A stretch of 64,000 nucleotides of DNA, taken from NCBI GenBank assembly GCA_963662175.1, contig OY759218.1, forward strand, positions 51,653,427 through 51,717,426. The letters run 5' to 3'. A program made the translations under genes and the position numbers. This stretch comes from Aradus depressus. Taxonomy: Eukaryota; Arthropoda; Insecta; Hemiptera; Aradidae. The notes beneath the pieces are model-generated. The model saw only the letters and a list, made by a program, of their open reading frames with translations, made no database searches and was not told where the DNA came from. This document shows, piece after piece, positions 1 through 12,247 of the stretch. How positions within the stretch are numbered: the first letter of the stretch is position 1; every line of letters starts with the position of its first letter.

Positions 1-153
1 AGCTGGAAAAACCTTGAGGGCGTTTTTCGAACGGTCTCGAGCCTGTACGATGTCAGGTACTCGATAAAGACGACCTACTCTAAGTGAATAAAAATTTAGG
101 GTAAGCAACTATGACCTCGTAGCTAAAGCCCGGGTATGAGTCACAATAACCAA
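1..153 (+). mobile_element. SINE fragment (central part and tail)
   Basis: It has cgagcctgtacgatgtcagg, agtgaataaaaatttagggt and ctatgacctcgtagctaaag, ending in gagtcacaataaccaac. The window edge cuts off its head, and the segment between the last two landmarks is deleted. Confidence 0.8.
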
Positions 154-630
154 CGAATATATCAACACGAAATTTAAAGACATGATTTGGAAGTCTCTGA
201 GTGAGATTCGAATATATTTTCAACCAAATAGGTAAATTTGTTTCAGAGATTTGATTCACAGACCACTTTTTATATGGCTCCGGGATTTGTGTTTTTTATT
301 ATTTTTCGTTTTTTATATAATGATATTATCATACAGACAGGCTAATGGCCTTGGTAGTCCATATGGAAGAAAATAAATAAAATATTTATTTATCAAAACA
401 TAGATGGATGTGAATATTGTGTTCAACGAATCGAGCTGAAATGCTGGAACTTTAATTGAAAATGTACTCAGTCCAAGGGAATTTTACGATTTGAAGACGT
501 TTCCTACCTATGCCCGAATACATTTCTGCGGTATATAGCGATATAGTAGAAAGCTAATAAAATAAATAAAAACAAAGATCATGTTTAACTTTTATATTGT
601 CTAATTCCATAAAAATAAATGAATAACGTG

Positions 631-658
631 TACCGGTTTCGGTTTACGCCATCGTCAG
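631..658 (-). ncRNA. Small hammerhead-like ribozyme motif, family A
   Basis: The minus-strand reading is CTGACGA-T-GG(cgtaaa)CC-GAAA-CCGGTA: conserved core CUGANGA and GAAA, a short stem II, and a palindromic minimal stem III ACCGGU ending in the U-A cleavage step. It matches the known small hammerhead variants associated with Penelope-like elements. Confidence 0.65.
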
Positions 659-1093
659 AACAAAGTTCAAAAGTGACATTTAAGTTTGGTAGGTTGCCAT
701 ATTTATACAATCCTCAGGTTACCTGAGATTCCCTAAGTCCGTGACACCCTCTCAATATTATAAAAAAATAAAGAAAATACGATATTTAAAATATATATAT
801 ATATAAGATTGGGGTTAATAGCAGAATATATAGTATATATAAGAAATAAGGTCTGTATGACATAATATCAAAGCACAAGAAGAAAAATAGAAATGTTACT
901 CTTTATAAAAAATACACAATATATTATATTAACTTAGTGGCTTTAACAGGGTTCAGAATTTGAGGTAAGTTTGGTCGTTCAAACAATGTCCAAAAAACAA
1001 GCAAGAAAAATGGGAATTGTTTAAACGAACATAGGTACTCACTTCAAATTCTCACTTCTGTTAACGCCACTGTTAATATATATAAAGTTAATA

Positions 1094-1124
<31 letters not shown>

Positions 1125-1517
1125 ACACTTTAGTCTAAACTGTCTAAATAACTTTATTAACCACAAGCTACAAGATCCCGTGCACCTGCCCGACAGGTTA
1201 CCCGAAGGTTACCTTCTCAAAAAAGTGATAACAATCGATATCTCCCATATACGGGTATATATACCACAATATATATAGCCCTTATTTCGTATATATACTA
1301 TGTATTCTACTATAAACCCCATTCTTTAATTGTTTTTTTTTTTAATTTCTTAATATTATATAGGTATTTAATTTTATTATATTATAGACAACACAAATAT
1401 TTGTAAATATTCTGACAAGAAAGGACTTCCCCCTCCCCCCAGTGGGACATCTCAGGTCAACTGAGGATTGTATAAAATCGACAAGCTAGCAAACTTAAAT
1501 GTCACTTCGAACTTAGT

Positions 1518-1546
1518 GTTGACGATGACGTAAGCCAAAACAGGTA
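1518..1546 (+). ncRNA. Decayed family A ribozyme motif
   Basis: It has ttgacgatgacgtaagcc-aaaa-caggta, with CTGA changed to TTGA and GAAA changed to AAAA. It is the inverted partner of 631-658 and is probably inactive. Confidence 0.45.
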
Positions 1547-1612
1547 CACTTCATGTATATATTTTTGTGGGATCAGACAATATAAAGTTAAACAAGTTCT
1601 TTGGTTTTATTT

Positions 1613-2741
1613 ATTGATTCATACTTTATTAAAAATTGATCAAAACTCATTCATTATCATAAAATATAAATAATAAATTATCAAATATTCTTCTTCTGTT
1701 TAATAATCTGCCACTTTAGAACAGCAGCTCCTGTTTTTTAAATATATTTTTTGTGTAAAATGTACTGTATAAAAAAAGGAAGAGAATATGTTTTTCTCTT
1801 GTCATTTTCAGCCATTATTTTTGGCTTGATTAGTGGGATAGTCTTTGGTTTTTTATTCAAAATCTTTATGATGGCACAGTAATTCAATTAATATATCTTT
1901 CTCGTCAGATGTAATGTTCTGGGCACTTTGACTTTTTTCTGCCATTATGTTAATATACGTAGGTAGTACTTATTATACTTGCTTTCAAAACAGTCAGTTC
2001 TACTGTTAATCATTTTTGTCACATGTGCATTTTTATTTCTGAAAGAATTGCGTTGCTTTGAAAAGATTTTATTTATTAGAATGAATAGAAAATTAAATTG
2101 TACACAATTATGACAATCATTTTACAATATTAAAATAATTGATTATAACGGAATTCACTGCAAATCCCTCGGTTTTTGGATATCAACAAACTATTTAGAT
2201 ACTAAAAAACAAACGGTAAGATGGCAATTCTGTCTGTTGACTCTAGTATCCGAGTTTGGAGTGTAATTGCACACCATTTATAAGCCTATTTTTTTTTAGT
2301 TATCATTAATACTTAACTGAATAAAATACATTGATGAATGTTTCATTTAATGTTAAATATTCTTTTTAAATAAGGCTCGAATATTCTTTTATTTATTCAT
2401 TAGTTATTTTCTTTTTAATTTACAAGGTACATATTGCATTTTTAATTTATTTTTGCTGTAGCAAATATTTGTATTATCTTTCTGTTATATTTCACTAGCT
2501 ATTTAATTTCTTATTTCATTATTTTTTGTAAGATATTTCTATTTAAAAGCGTTGAGGTTACATTTCATATGTGTACCCACATTAGGCTTATTTTTAACAT
2601 TTGAATACATGTCATCAAAAATTCCCCTAACTAGTAAGCCCTTAGTTAGGCATCGAATGCAATAATAAAACACAATTTAAGTTAAGGGCTGACTTAGCTT
2701 AGGAGACTTTAGGTGTCTTTGGTGAAAACGGGCGTTACTTT
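1613..2741. other. No gene or recognised repeat
   Basis: AT-rich sequence with short T runs. I see nothing I can support. Confidence 0.6.
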
Positions 2742-3045
2742 GTTATTTATTGTGACTCATGCCCAGGCTTTAACTACAAGAACATATCGCCTACTACCAG
2801 AGCGTTTTCGTCACTCTGGTGAACATGAGGCCGACTCTACTGTGGGAGTCCTAAATGTTGCCTACCTAGGTTTATTCAACAAGGGTAGGGGTCTTTAACG
2901 AGTACCTGACTTCGTACAGGCTCGGGACCTGCGCTTAACGTGCGATGCGAAGGAAGGGATGCTCAACACTCAGATAAAAAACGTAAGGGCCTCGGCAGGG
3001 TTTCGAACTTCTGTGTTGTCCCAATGATCTGCCACTGAATATTAT
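2742..3045 (-). mobile_element. SINE copy, tRNA head damaged
   Basis: Minus strand, from tgactcatgcccaggc through ctactaccagagcg and gtacaggctcgggacc to ggcctcggcagggtttcgaa. The A-box region has diverged. Confidence 0.8.
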
Positions 3046-3364
3046 GGTAAAGTATGTTTATTCCCTCCCTCTCCTCTCGCCTCATGTGCAACATTTCCCA
3101 CAAAATGCAATTTTTCCAAAAAAAAAAAAAAAAAATAACGCTATTATTTTTAAATAAATGCAGGTAAGGTAGGCAACCATAAACAGTAATAAACAAATTG
3201 AAAATTTAACTAATATTCAGTAATTAAACCAAAATCAAACCAAATAGTTGACAAAATAAATAAACTAAAGATAAAAAAATATTCCCAAACATGTAATAAG
3301 GATATCTAATTAAAAATAACATTAAAAAATATTAAGATTGGAAATAACTAGAAATCAGAAAAAA

Positions 3365-3805
3365 CTTGTTGGCGAATCACCGGCAATGTACTTCCAAAGA
3401 ACAAATTAATCAATTAACTTTTCGCTCTCCCTCCAAAGTCAATAGAGTTTGGGCTCATACTCAATATAAGAAATACATACTGCCTTCTGAATCCTCGTAG
3501 TAAATTTCATGTCGATACATTTATTACATCGCGAAATATTGCGATTTTTTAGTTGAGCCCCCGCCCCTGCGGCTGATTCCGCTGAAAATTAATAAGTGTT
3601 GGCCTTATTTGGTTTCGAATTTACATATGAAATTTTATGTCTATACATTCATTCTGTCGGGAGTTATCGTGTATACAGACAAACATTTTTCACTTTTGGA
3701 ATCAAGCGGTCGGGAAACACGAAATTTCATTGAAAACTCCGCATCGAATTTCTGACCGATTACATAACATCCCCTTTACTTCGTATAGCTGGGCAAGTTA
3801 AAAGA
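3365..3805 (-). repeat. Repeat M copy
   Basis: Minus strand. It contains tcgctctccctccaaagtca, gatacatttattacatcg, gattccgctgaaaattaata, gacaaacatttttcac and cgtatagctgggcaagtta. Two or more modules are recognisable. Confidence 0.7.
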
Positions 3806-3847
3806 AAATGAAAAAGTACAGTAATACAAAAATGCTCATCAACTTAA

Positions 3848-4036
3848 TGAAAGGGAAGTTTCAGGTTGCGCTGCGACTATTTAATTTCGCGTTGGTCTCG
3901 TAACGCCCTAAAACGGGAGATTCATGGTGCGCTGCGACTATTTCATTTCGCGTTGGTCTCGTAACGCCCTAAAACGGAAGATTCAGGTTGCGCTGCGACT
4001 ATTTCATTTCGCGTTGGTCTCGTAACGCCCTAAAAC
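3848..4036. repeat. 61-bp tandem repeat, 3 copies
   Basis: The unit contains ggttgcgctgcgactatttc, atttcgcgttggtctcgtaa and cgccctaaaac. Starts are spaced 61 bp (3862, 3923, 3984). It is GC-rich against AT-rich flanks and copies are nearly identical. Confidence 0.9.
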
Positions 4037-4569
4037 CTTTTTTACTTTCTTATGCCTTATATAAGGAAGTATTGTAATCGTACAAAAAACCGAGGGGTTG
4101 TGTGAGGAGTCTGAATTTATGTATAATATATGTACCTATGTGTTTATCACGGCTTTACAATTTTCCTATTTATTTTCTGGTTTTTATAACCTAGCAATTA
4201 TTGGAAAGTACTCCCATCATCAGTATCTTAAAATATTTTCCAAACAATTAATAAAAATAACATAATTGTTCGTCAGTAAATACAAATTATATTTAAAAAC
4301 AAATGTGTTCACTAATCTATAATTTGTTTGCTGTTCTTTATGTTAACAATTTTTATCATATTCAACAAATTCTTCATTTTACAGAACCCGTGTAACATTT
4401 CTATTGATTTTATATTTATCACTTGTATTACACTCGAAATCCAAAATATATATGGTAAAATAAGACTTACAAATTTATTGAGTCGACCCGTTGAAATTCA
4501 AGTCATATCTGATTATTTGTCATCAAATTACTAAATTATTTTTTATTAATAGTTGAAAATTCCCTGTAA

Positions 4570-4581
4570 TATATATATATA

Positions 4582-4668
<87 letters not shown>
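4570..4668. repeat. (TA)n microsatellite
   Basis: About 98 bp of nearly pure AT dinucleotide with one TTTA interruption. Confidence 0.95.
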
Positions 4669-4671
<3 letters not shown>

Positions 4672-5024
4672 CTTGTGTTATTAATCCTAACTCTCCCAGG
4701 AGGCCATCTGTACTGATCTACATCTATTAGTATATAAACATTTTCAATAAGTTAATGTATTAACATTATATATTGGGATGAAATAATTCAAAATAATAAC
4801 AAAACAAATTTATTGCCATAAGTTTTTCAATGGAAACAAAATAAAACGTTTTCAGTTATTTTTAACACAATTAAGAAGAAAATAATATTAATAAAAAATA
4901 ACACAATAATATGAGGAATTAAAAAAAAAAAAAATGTTTTTTCGCATTTTATGCACATGTGGTTTTCTTTTGGCGCTGGTTGGGGCATTACTACAATAGA
5001 TCCTTCATGCAACTTGTCAGTTCT

Positions 5025-5530
5025 TCTCGTAATTAATCAATTACGTTTTCGCTCTCTCTCTAAAGTCAGTAGACCAGCTAAAACTCAATATTGACTTACA
5101 TAGAATCTTCTGAATCCTCATACTAAATTTTATGTCGATACAATCATTACATCGGCAGTTATTGGGGTTTTTGAGTTGAGCACTCCCTCTCATCCCCTCC
5201 TTCCGTTTCGCCGATTCCGCAGAAATTAGAAAGGTGTCGTCCTTATGGGTGTTTGAATTTACATATGAAATTTAGTGTCGTCACGTGTTATGCCTCCTCC
5301 CTTTGGCTGAAAGTCAATATGTGTCGTCCTCTTGGGGTTCTGGATACACATATAAAATGTCGTGTCGATGAATTAATTTTATCGGGAGTTATCGTGTTCA
5401 CAGGCATACACACATTTTTGGAATCAGGGAGTCTGAAAACATGAAATTCCGTTAAAAATTCATTATTGCATTTCCGATCAATTACATCACTTCCCTTATA
5501 CTGTATAGTATAGCTAGAAAAGTAAAATAC
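5025..5530 (-). repeat. Repeat M copy
   Basis: Minus strand. It runs from attacgttttcgctctctct through gttattggggtttttgagtt, cttggggttctggatacaca and atcgggagttatcgtgttca to gtatagctagaaaagta. Confidence 0.7.
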
Positions 5531-6734
5531 TCGGTTGAAGTAAAGTGTGCAAACAAGTCTCACTAACCCCGATTATGTGAAGTTATTTATTATCTTTAAA
5601 AAAAACTTACGGGTTTGACAGGACAATGAATAAAAATTACACGGTAAATTTTTGTAATTAATTATTTTCACTTTGAATAAAACCACTTATAGTTTTCAGT
5701 TTTTACAAGAAGGTTCTTCAAGAAAAGTTAAAAGAGTGTACTGAGAAAATGGCAGATGCTGGCGGGCGGAAATAACCCGAACAATGGCATAGAAAACTGG
5801 GTAGGAGGCATTTCTACCCCGATCGGGGTTTGGAGTTTAAAAGTGATAATAGTTTTAAAAAAATTAATAAAAACAATATATATTTTCTTAAAGTATACTC
5901 GTATATATATTTAATCTGCCATTGTTGTCGCCCTAGGGCTCGGCATTGAGAGTTTACCATTAACATTTTGCTCCAACTGGATGTGGTTCTTGGAGCGCCC
6001 ACGATGAGATTGCAGAACACTCTGGTGTCCAATAAGTAAACTATAGTAGTGAGGGTCATAGTCACCTGCGTCACAAGCTAACCCCCATTGCCCTCTCTGA
6101 AAGGAGCCTTACATTTTATGTAAAATTTTGATTTGTTGCTTTTAACATAATCAGATTTTTTATTTCTTTGCTTATTTTTGTTTGCAAATATTTGAAGTGG
6201 AGCTGGAGGACCTTGGATGATTTTGAGCAGGACCAAGGTCTGGTTTAATGTCAAGGTGGGACGGAGGCGGGCCACGCCTGTGTGTAGGTCTCTCCTTGAA
6301 CACACGCCCTCCCACCCACCACCCTCAAATTTTTTAAATTTTTTTATGAATACCGTAAATTTTATGTAATAACCTTAACTAAATTCATATTTCTACTATG
6401 CATCTCTCATGGGCGCCCAAGGGTGTTTGCATTTATATCAGTAAAAAGAATGCAAATGGTAAAAACGTTGGCAACACCGGATACCAAAGCTGTATAAAAT
6501 GAACTTCTAACTAACATAAGTCAATATCAGCTTATACACATAGCCGATTGTACAGAATTATATAAAATACTGAACCTGACTTGTACCCCAGAAGCTAATA
6601 ATATCCATGTACTAAGTTTCTAACCCTAATTTTGCTTGGGACAGTACATTTTTCAACATATTTTTATTATTATTATTATACTATTTATTTTATTATTTCT
6701 CTCATGTCAGCATTAATTGTGTGTGTTTTTTTTT
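5530..6734. other. No gene recognised
   Basis: Short open frames on the minus strand at 5814-6305 lack domains and have no splice context. Nothing else was seen. Confidence 0.5.
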
Positions 6735-7002
6735 TGTTACTGATGTCCGGGATTTAACTCGCTCTTTTGTCTCTCTGATGGACATGAGCGTCTCTGAAAT
6801 GGGAGTCCTACATTTTGTGCACCCTGGTTTAGTTTTCTAGGATAAAAGTCATCTAGTACCTGATATCGCATAGGCTCGGGACCATCGCTCAACGTCCCAC
6901 CCGAGAGATGGCGTGCTCAAATTTTTTTTTATCCCAGATAAAACACCTAAGTGCCTCGGCCGAGGGCAAGCTCACTCAATACCTTTGAGCTACCGGCGCC
7001 CT
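6735..7002 (-). mobile_element. SINE copy, diverged
   Basis: Minus strand. It contains gatggacatgagcg, gggagtcctac, cataggctcgggaccatcgc and the head gagctaccggcgccc. The tail part is shortened and more diverged than other copies. Confidence 0.75.
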
Positions 7003-7113
7003 TATGTTCTAACCAATGCAGAATAATGTGAAGACGGCTGATGTAGTGAAAAGTGATTATTTCACAGGTTGCAAAACAAAATATAGTCTGACCTCTGATT
7101 TTATTAATTTTTT

Positions 7114-7147
7114 GCTAGCCGGCTTTCGAAGTTGCCCTCATCATCAG
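7114..7147 (-). ncRNA. Small hammerhead-like motif, family B
   Basis: The minus-strand reading is CTGATGA-T-GAG(ggcaac)TTC-GAAA-GCCGGC. Stem II pairs G-C, A-U and G-U. The inverted partner at 7184-7215 has CATGATGA in place of CTGATGA and is probably inactive. Confidence 0.6.
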
Positions 7148-7183
7148 ACAGTCTACAATGATGAATTTAGTTTGTAGACGGCC

Positions 7184-7215
7184 TCATGATGAGGGCAACT
7201 TCGAAAGCTGGCTAG
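7184..7215 (+). ncRNA. Decayed family B ribozyme motif
   Basis: It reads catgatgagggcaacttcga then aagctggctagc. The core C-T-G is lost (deletion/substitution). It is the right arm of the 7050-7285 palindrome. Confidence 0.4.
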
Positions 7216-7589
7216 CAAAAAATTAATAAAATCAGTGAGAGGTCAGACTATATCTAATTTTTCAACCTGTGGGTGAAATGCAAAATAATTTTGAAGTAAA
7301 TAGGAATAATTTTTATACATTTTCGATATTATCATATAATTTCAAGACAAAGCAATTTATTTATTCATTTTTTATTTCTATATCTTATCATTTAATTTTA
7401 TCAATTCAGTTTTTCTTCTCAATTTTTATTATCTAACAATTATATTTTTTTTCTCCGTTTAATTACAAAGGGATGCATCTATTTTGTTTCGATTCAAAAT
7501 ATCATTTTTCATTTCATTTTTATTTATGAAGGCTGGCTAAACTCCTTCCAATAAGTATCTTAGATGGAATAAAGATTTAAATAAAATAA

Positions 7590-7715
7590 AATGATAGATA
7601 AAACACTTATGTGAACACTTATATTGTCTAATTCCACAAACATTATGTTTGTGGAATTAGACAATATAAGTGTTCAAAAAAGTGTTTTTTCTATCATTTT
7701 ATTTTATTTATTAGT
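7590..7715. repeat. Head-to-head palindrome of family A arms without the ribozyme core
   Basis: gaacacttatattgtctaat, tccacaaacat is mirrored by atgtttgtggaa, ttagacaatataagtgttc, continuing outward to aaaacactt / aagtgtttt and gataga / tctatc. The arms match the outer parts of the family A repeats at 580 and 57330. Confidence 0.75.
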
Positions 7716-9470
7716 ACTTCCACTATATCAACATAGAACGCAAAAAATGTATTCGGACATAAAGATTTAAGTTACTTAAACTAAATATCTTCAAATATGT
7801 GTAGAGAATCAATCAATTTTGACATTTTCTTGTTTCTATGTATTTAAGTTCTTCTTCATTTACTGACAAGGAAAGTACAAAGGATTTGTACCAAACCTGC
7901 ACCATCGGTAGAGGACATTGAAGACTTATCTCAGGAGTTAGAGACGTCATTGCACAAAAGGAGTGGAGACGGAGAGAAGAAACTCAGACCCAACTCAGAG
8001 TGAACAGGGAAATGGATAGGCTACTTATCGCACGTGAACTTTAAGAGGTAGCCTGGACACCATTCAACCTAAACTCATGGAACTGTCCAGGAATGTTTTG
8101 GGTGATCTGGAAAACACATACCAAGACTACCCAGCGTACTTGATTATCCATAAAAGGTCGCTATTGAGCGAGGCTTAAGAATTCGTTTTATCAAAAAGTT
8201 GTGGGACAAATGACAAGGACATTCCAAAAATATCATATGCCTGAGTTGTGGAGAGGAAGATATGGACAACTTCAATCTGAACTCGAACAATAGTTATCGA
8301 ATGGTGTTTATATTTTTAACTCCCGACGCAAAAGGAGAGGTGTTATAAGTTTGAAGCCTTTGTCTGTGTGTGTGTCTGTGGCATCGTAACTCCAAGACGG
8401 CTGAACCGATTACAAAACTTTTTTTTTGTTTCAAAGGATAGTATTTGCGAAGTGGTTCTTGTCCATGTTTGGTGAAAATTGTGCCATTTCCAAGATCTTC
8501 AGGTTTCATGAGAGGCTGTGTAGGGATCTCTGCCTCTATTACAGCTAGAGAGGAGTTTGAGCTCGAATGTTTAAGGCCAAGCCCCTCCCCCTAACTAAGC
8601 CTTCCAAGCCCCCCCCCCCCCCCCCACAATAAAAATCCCTCCCCACCAAGGTTTCAGTAAAAAAAATGAATGAACAAAAACATTATTTTTTAAAGGTTTA
8701 TTTTTTGTGTCGGTTTTTTTTTAAATTTTAATTTTCTCGAACGGTTTATTTTTAAAACGTTCAACAAATAGGTAGTTCTATTAAAGAATTAAATAACATG
8801 ACATCAATGCTAGGATTTTGTGACACTAAAAAGCGCATATTATCTGTCCCCTCCTTTGTACATTAACTCCCATAACATCTATGAGAAATATCTTTCGATG
8901 TCCTCAACCGATGGGGTATGTTTGGTTCAAATCTATGAGTGTCACTATTTGTTCTTTCCACGTGAGTGCATTTTTTAGAGTTAATTGCTTTCAGGATAAG
9001 TACATCCTATGAATCAGCCTAAGCAATGTGAAAATACAATTATGCATGCATTTAAGAATGTGAAAAATTAATGAGATTGGCGTGTGACAATATTGAATTA
9101 AACAGAAAATAAATATAAATATATATGCTAAGAATAGAATAAAAAATAAAACATAACTAAATTAAGAGAACTGACATCAGAACAGAAGGCAATGACAGGG
9201 AACCATGCTTAAGTAGAGAGATATACTTTTTATAGTTAGTTAACTACCTATACTCTTTCTGAAGAGAAAAGTTAAGAAATTGTTAAATTAGATACAACAA
9301 AATATAGAAATAATTCAGTAGGTAACAATAATACTAATGAATTAAAAGAAAACGAAATATGCTAATATATATGTCATGTGCATATATATATATGAAATGA
9401 CATATATATGAAATATGCTAATATATATGACATCTATGAAAATTAGGTGTAGATTTAGTAGTTCAGAGAC
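7716..9470. other. No gene recognised apart from the 8310-8520 repeat
   Basis: 7860-8280 is somewhat GC-richer. It reads like broken retroelement ORF (a CGEED-type fragment) but is not assignable. The rest is AT-rich with a C run at 8611. Confidence 0.4.
8310..8520 (+). repeat. Unclassified repeat with tctgtgtgtgtgtctgtggc motif
   Basis: It has gcatcgtaactccaagacgg, ctgaaccgattacaaaactt, then a t-run and tttggtgaaaattgtgcc. This wording recurs in many insect genomes (established impression, not searched). No coding frame is credible. Confidence 0.4.
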
Positions 9471-9620
9471 TGCCGAGCATGCCGTCCTTCGGAGGGGACA
9501 TTAATCCCACTATCCGCTATCCCACAGTAGAGCAACTAAGGAAGAGATAAGACCATTGGAGGCTTAGGTCCCTATGTATCCAAACCATACCCAGTATATC
9601 TAAAATAGGAGTATCGACAT
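9470..9620 (+). other. Possible distant SINE relative
   Basis: gagcatgccgtccttcggag and gggacattaa resemble part of the SINE body (cacgccgtccttcggatggg-acgttaa). The remainder does not match. 9620-10370 holds nothing recognised. Confidence 0.3.
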
Positions 9621-10377
9621 GATGAGAGTAAGAGGTAATGAAGGGTAACCAGGCTCCATGGAAGTGAATAAAATATTTACAATTAATTGCGGGGTAAAAT
9701 TGAAAAATAAATACTGTTTCTGTTATACAAAAAATAAAAATAAAACAATAGCAGAAAGCTAATCATGCAAATAAATAATTTAAAAAATAATAAAAATAAA
9801 TTAATAAAATGAAAACACAAAAGATGAAGGTAATAAATAAATACAATTTAAATAATAATTCACAGGTCATTCACAAGTTACAAAACTTCTCATCTTTACT
9901 AGATCTTTTAGAAAAATATAGTCATTCAGTTTTAGTAAGAATCAAATATAAAATTTTGAAAAGTATGTAAATTAGATCCCGTGTTAATTAGGTGTTTTTC
10001 ATGCTAGATTTCTTAATATAACAAGGTGCCAAAGAATTAGAGTTGAACACCGGGATGGACACAAAGGTTTGACACTGGCTTGTTCTGAAATCTTCAGTCA
10101 GGTAAACTCTGTCCGGCTCAGACACATCGATGGACCCACCCCTTCCTTATCCAGTCCTCTATATTAGTGCTATTCCTTGATTAATTATCTAGTTAATTGA
10201 CTTTGTCATATTTTATTTGTTCCAATCTTGGTAGGTACCAGAAATGTTACTTATAAAATTTACAATCGCTTAGCGTCTTCAGATTTGAGATAGGATTAAT
10301 ACGACACAAGTTATAGCCCCCGAATTATGTGAACTAAATGTCAATAAATTAGTTATAAATGAGAGAAAATCAGTGAC

Positions 10378-10530
10378 TAGGGAGTGTCACCATTGGGTGA
10401 TTTCTCCCCTCATGACATTTTGACATTGCCATTACCTCTTTATTAGCACATTTGCTTGTTGCATTTATTTGTATACAGTTGTAAATAGCTATTTGTAAAA
10501 AAAAAAAAAGAAAAGAAAAGTCAATAAAGA
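10378..10530 (-). mobile_element. 5'-truncated LINE 3' end, same family as 19730-20346
   Basis: It shares the 3' UTR landmarks of the 19.8 kb copy in the same orientation (plus-strand: cacatttgcttgttg, tacagttgtaaat, ctatttgta). Only the final part is present, as expected from incomplete reverse transcription. Confidence 0.65.
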
Positions 10531-10547
10531 ATTTATCTAATTGTGAG

Positions 10548-10892
10548 GAGGGCGTCGGTAGCTCAGTGGTATGCATGCTTACTTACCGAGCTCAAAGTCG
10601 CGGGTTCGAAACCTGGCGAGTCCCTTAGTTTATTTTATCTGGGAGGTAAAATAAACTTAAGCACGTCGTCGTTCGGATGGGACGTTAAGCGATGGTCCCG
10701 AGCCTGTACGATGTCAGGTACTCGTTGATGACCCCTGCCCTAGGTGAATAAAAATTTTGGGTAAGCAAAATTTAGGACTCCCACAGCAGAGTCGGGCTCA
10801 TGTCCACCAGAGTGACGAAAGAGCGCTCTGGTAGTAGGCGATATGACCTCGTAGTTGAAGCCCGGGCATGAGTAATAAAACCGAACCTAACC
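10548..10892 (+). mobile_element. tRNA-derived SINE, full length, with target duplication
   Basis: The head is a tRNA-like pol III promoter: A box TAGCTCAGTGGTA and B box GGTTCGAAACC. The body has the landmarks atctgggaggta, acgttaagcgatggtcccga, cctgtacgatgtcaggtact and agagcgctctggtag, and the tail is gcccgggcatgagtaataaa. It is flanked by TCTAATTGT(G/A)AG at 10536-10547 and 10893-10904, a 12-bp target-site duplication with one mismatch. The length is 345 bp. It is noncoding. Confidence 0.9.
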
Positions 10893-11216
10893 TCTAATTG
10901 TAAGTATTTTTCTAATGAACTTTAAAATGTGGTTTATGCATTGGTAGTTTTTTGGAAAATTATAAAAATTAAAAAAAAAAAAAATGTGACGTGGCCATTA
11001 CAGAACTTTCTTATACCAACCAAGCTTACAGATCACTCTTTCTCTCCCCCTTCTCAAAATTATTTCATAACGCTGTACATTAGCAATAATTATAAATATC
11101 GCCAAAAAACACATTGTGAATTTTTTTTGTTTCTAAAGAGCTCTCTTTAAATAGTTGAAATATTTACTATTATTTTATATGTTTTTTAAACGTATATGTT
11201 TGTGTGTTTCTGCAGT

Positions 11217-11428
11217 GTTTGAAGTGTTGTAAATCGTCCGACGGCCAGTCAACATGGAATCACACTGTTGGCGGATTTCTATCGCTATCGAGTACTCACT
11301 CGGTTGGTAAGACGTACGGAATCTTGCGCCATATTTTCATGAAAAACACTCCTGAAGTAATGCATATGTATACTCACCCTCCTCGTAATATAGGTACGGT
11401 GTGGAATGGAACAAAAAAAAACTGCTGA
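11217..11428 (+). other. Short GC-richer open stretch, doubtful
   Basis: It follows a splice-like tttctgcag and reads CLKCCKSSDGQSTWNHTVGG and on to a stop at 11428. There is an internal donor-like ggtaaga near 11306. It is richer in GC than its surroundings but has no recognisable domain and no partner exon. It is kept only because composition sets it apart. Confidence 0.15.
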
Positions 11429-12247
11429 CTCCTACACATTACTTTGAGTATCTGTACAAAAGTTGTTGATATAGGAAAGTCGCGATATGGCCACAACACA
11501 TATATTTTATTATTTATTTATTTATTTTTTTTTTAATACAACATTACCAATAATAAAAATATATTTTGGAATTTTTTGCTATGGGTTCCAATTTAAACAT
11601 TACTTTGAAAAATTTATAATAATTTATTTCACATTTTTGAGGCGCTATAACTTTCTTAATGAAAGTTAAATATCTCATATCTGAGGAAAAATAGGTCATT
11701 GAAAATTTTCAATCAAACATTTTTAACACGACCGAGTTAATAAAACAATAGTTTACATTTCACAATCATATTTTTAGTTTAAGTTTAAATAAACTTAATA
11801 ACTAACAATCAGGTATCATATACAAAATATTAGTATGTTATAACAAAATAATCAACACAAATTTAAATCAACAATTAAAATTTTCATGAGTCTAGTCATG
11901 CAGTCTTACACAATATCTAGTAGTAGAAGTAGTAGTAAGTATCCTCAATTAAATCAATAATTTTATTGCTGATATCTTGTTGTTTTCACATGACAATATA
12001 GTTCGTAATTGAGCTCTTGTCAATAAATAAAATTAAAAAAAAAAAAAAAAAAAAGACTTAATTTTATTTTTTTTTCAGCAAATCGGTCCAACACTTTTTC
12101 AGCTGAAATTTAATATCTACTATTTCATTCTCGATCAGCTAATAGCACTCGATGTACTATAAAAAATAATTATTTTCACTTTTTACGGCTTTCATTGAAT
12201 ACATTCTAAAATATGCAGTTATAATCTTAATAGTCTTTTTATTTTAG

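Larger units (their letters stand above)
580..1612. repeat. Fold-back element with ribozyme motifs at its ends
   Basis: The two halves are imperfect reverse complements over most of 1 kb, centred near 1090. Matching landmarks are tatattgtctaattcc and gggatcagacaatata; caatcctcaggttacctgag and ctcaggtcaactgaggattg; cccttatttcgtatatatac and gtatatataagaaataagg. TA-rich sequence lies at the centre. The outer arms carry hammerhead-like motifs in inverted orientation. Confidence 0.75.
7050..7285. repeat. Palindromic repeat, family B, with inverted ribozyme pair
   Basis: The left arm is cacaggttgca, tagtctgacctctgatttta, gctagccggctttcgaagtt. The right arm is aacttcgaaagctggctagc, taaaatcagtgagaggtcag, tttcaacctgtg. 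The arms are separated by only about 40 bp, so the transcript of either strand would be a near-perfect hairpin. Confidence 0.8.

Noticed and set aside
3848..4036. CRISPR array
   Set aside because: The units are contiguous with no spacers and the genome is animal.
10550..10625. A genuine tRNA gene
   Set aside because: A and B boxes are present, but the stem pairs are degraded and the sequence continues into a SINE body with target duplications.
10543..10728. Small proteins in SINE copies (also at 44494-44883 and 53571-53795)
   Set aside because: The sequence is a noncoding tRNA-derived SINE; the same peptide recurs wherever the SINE does.
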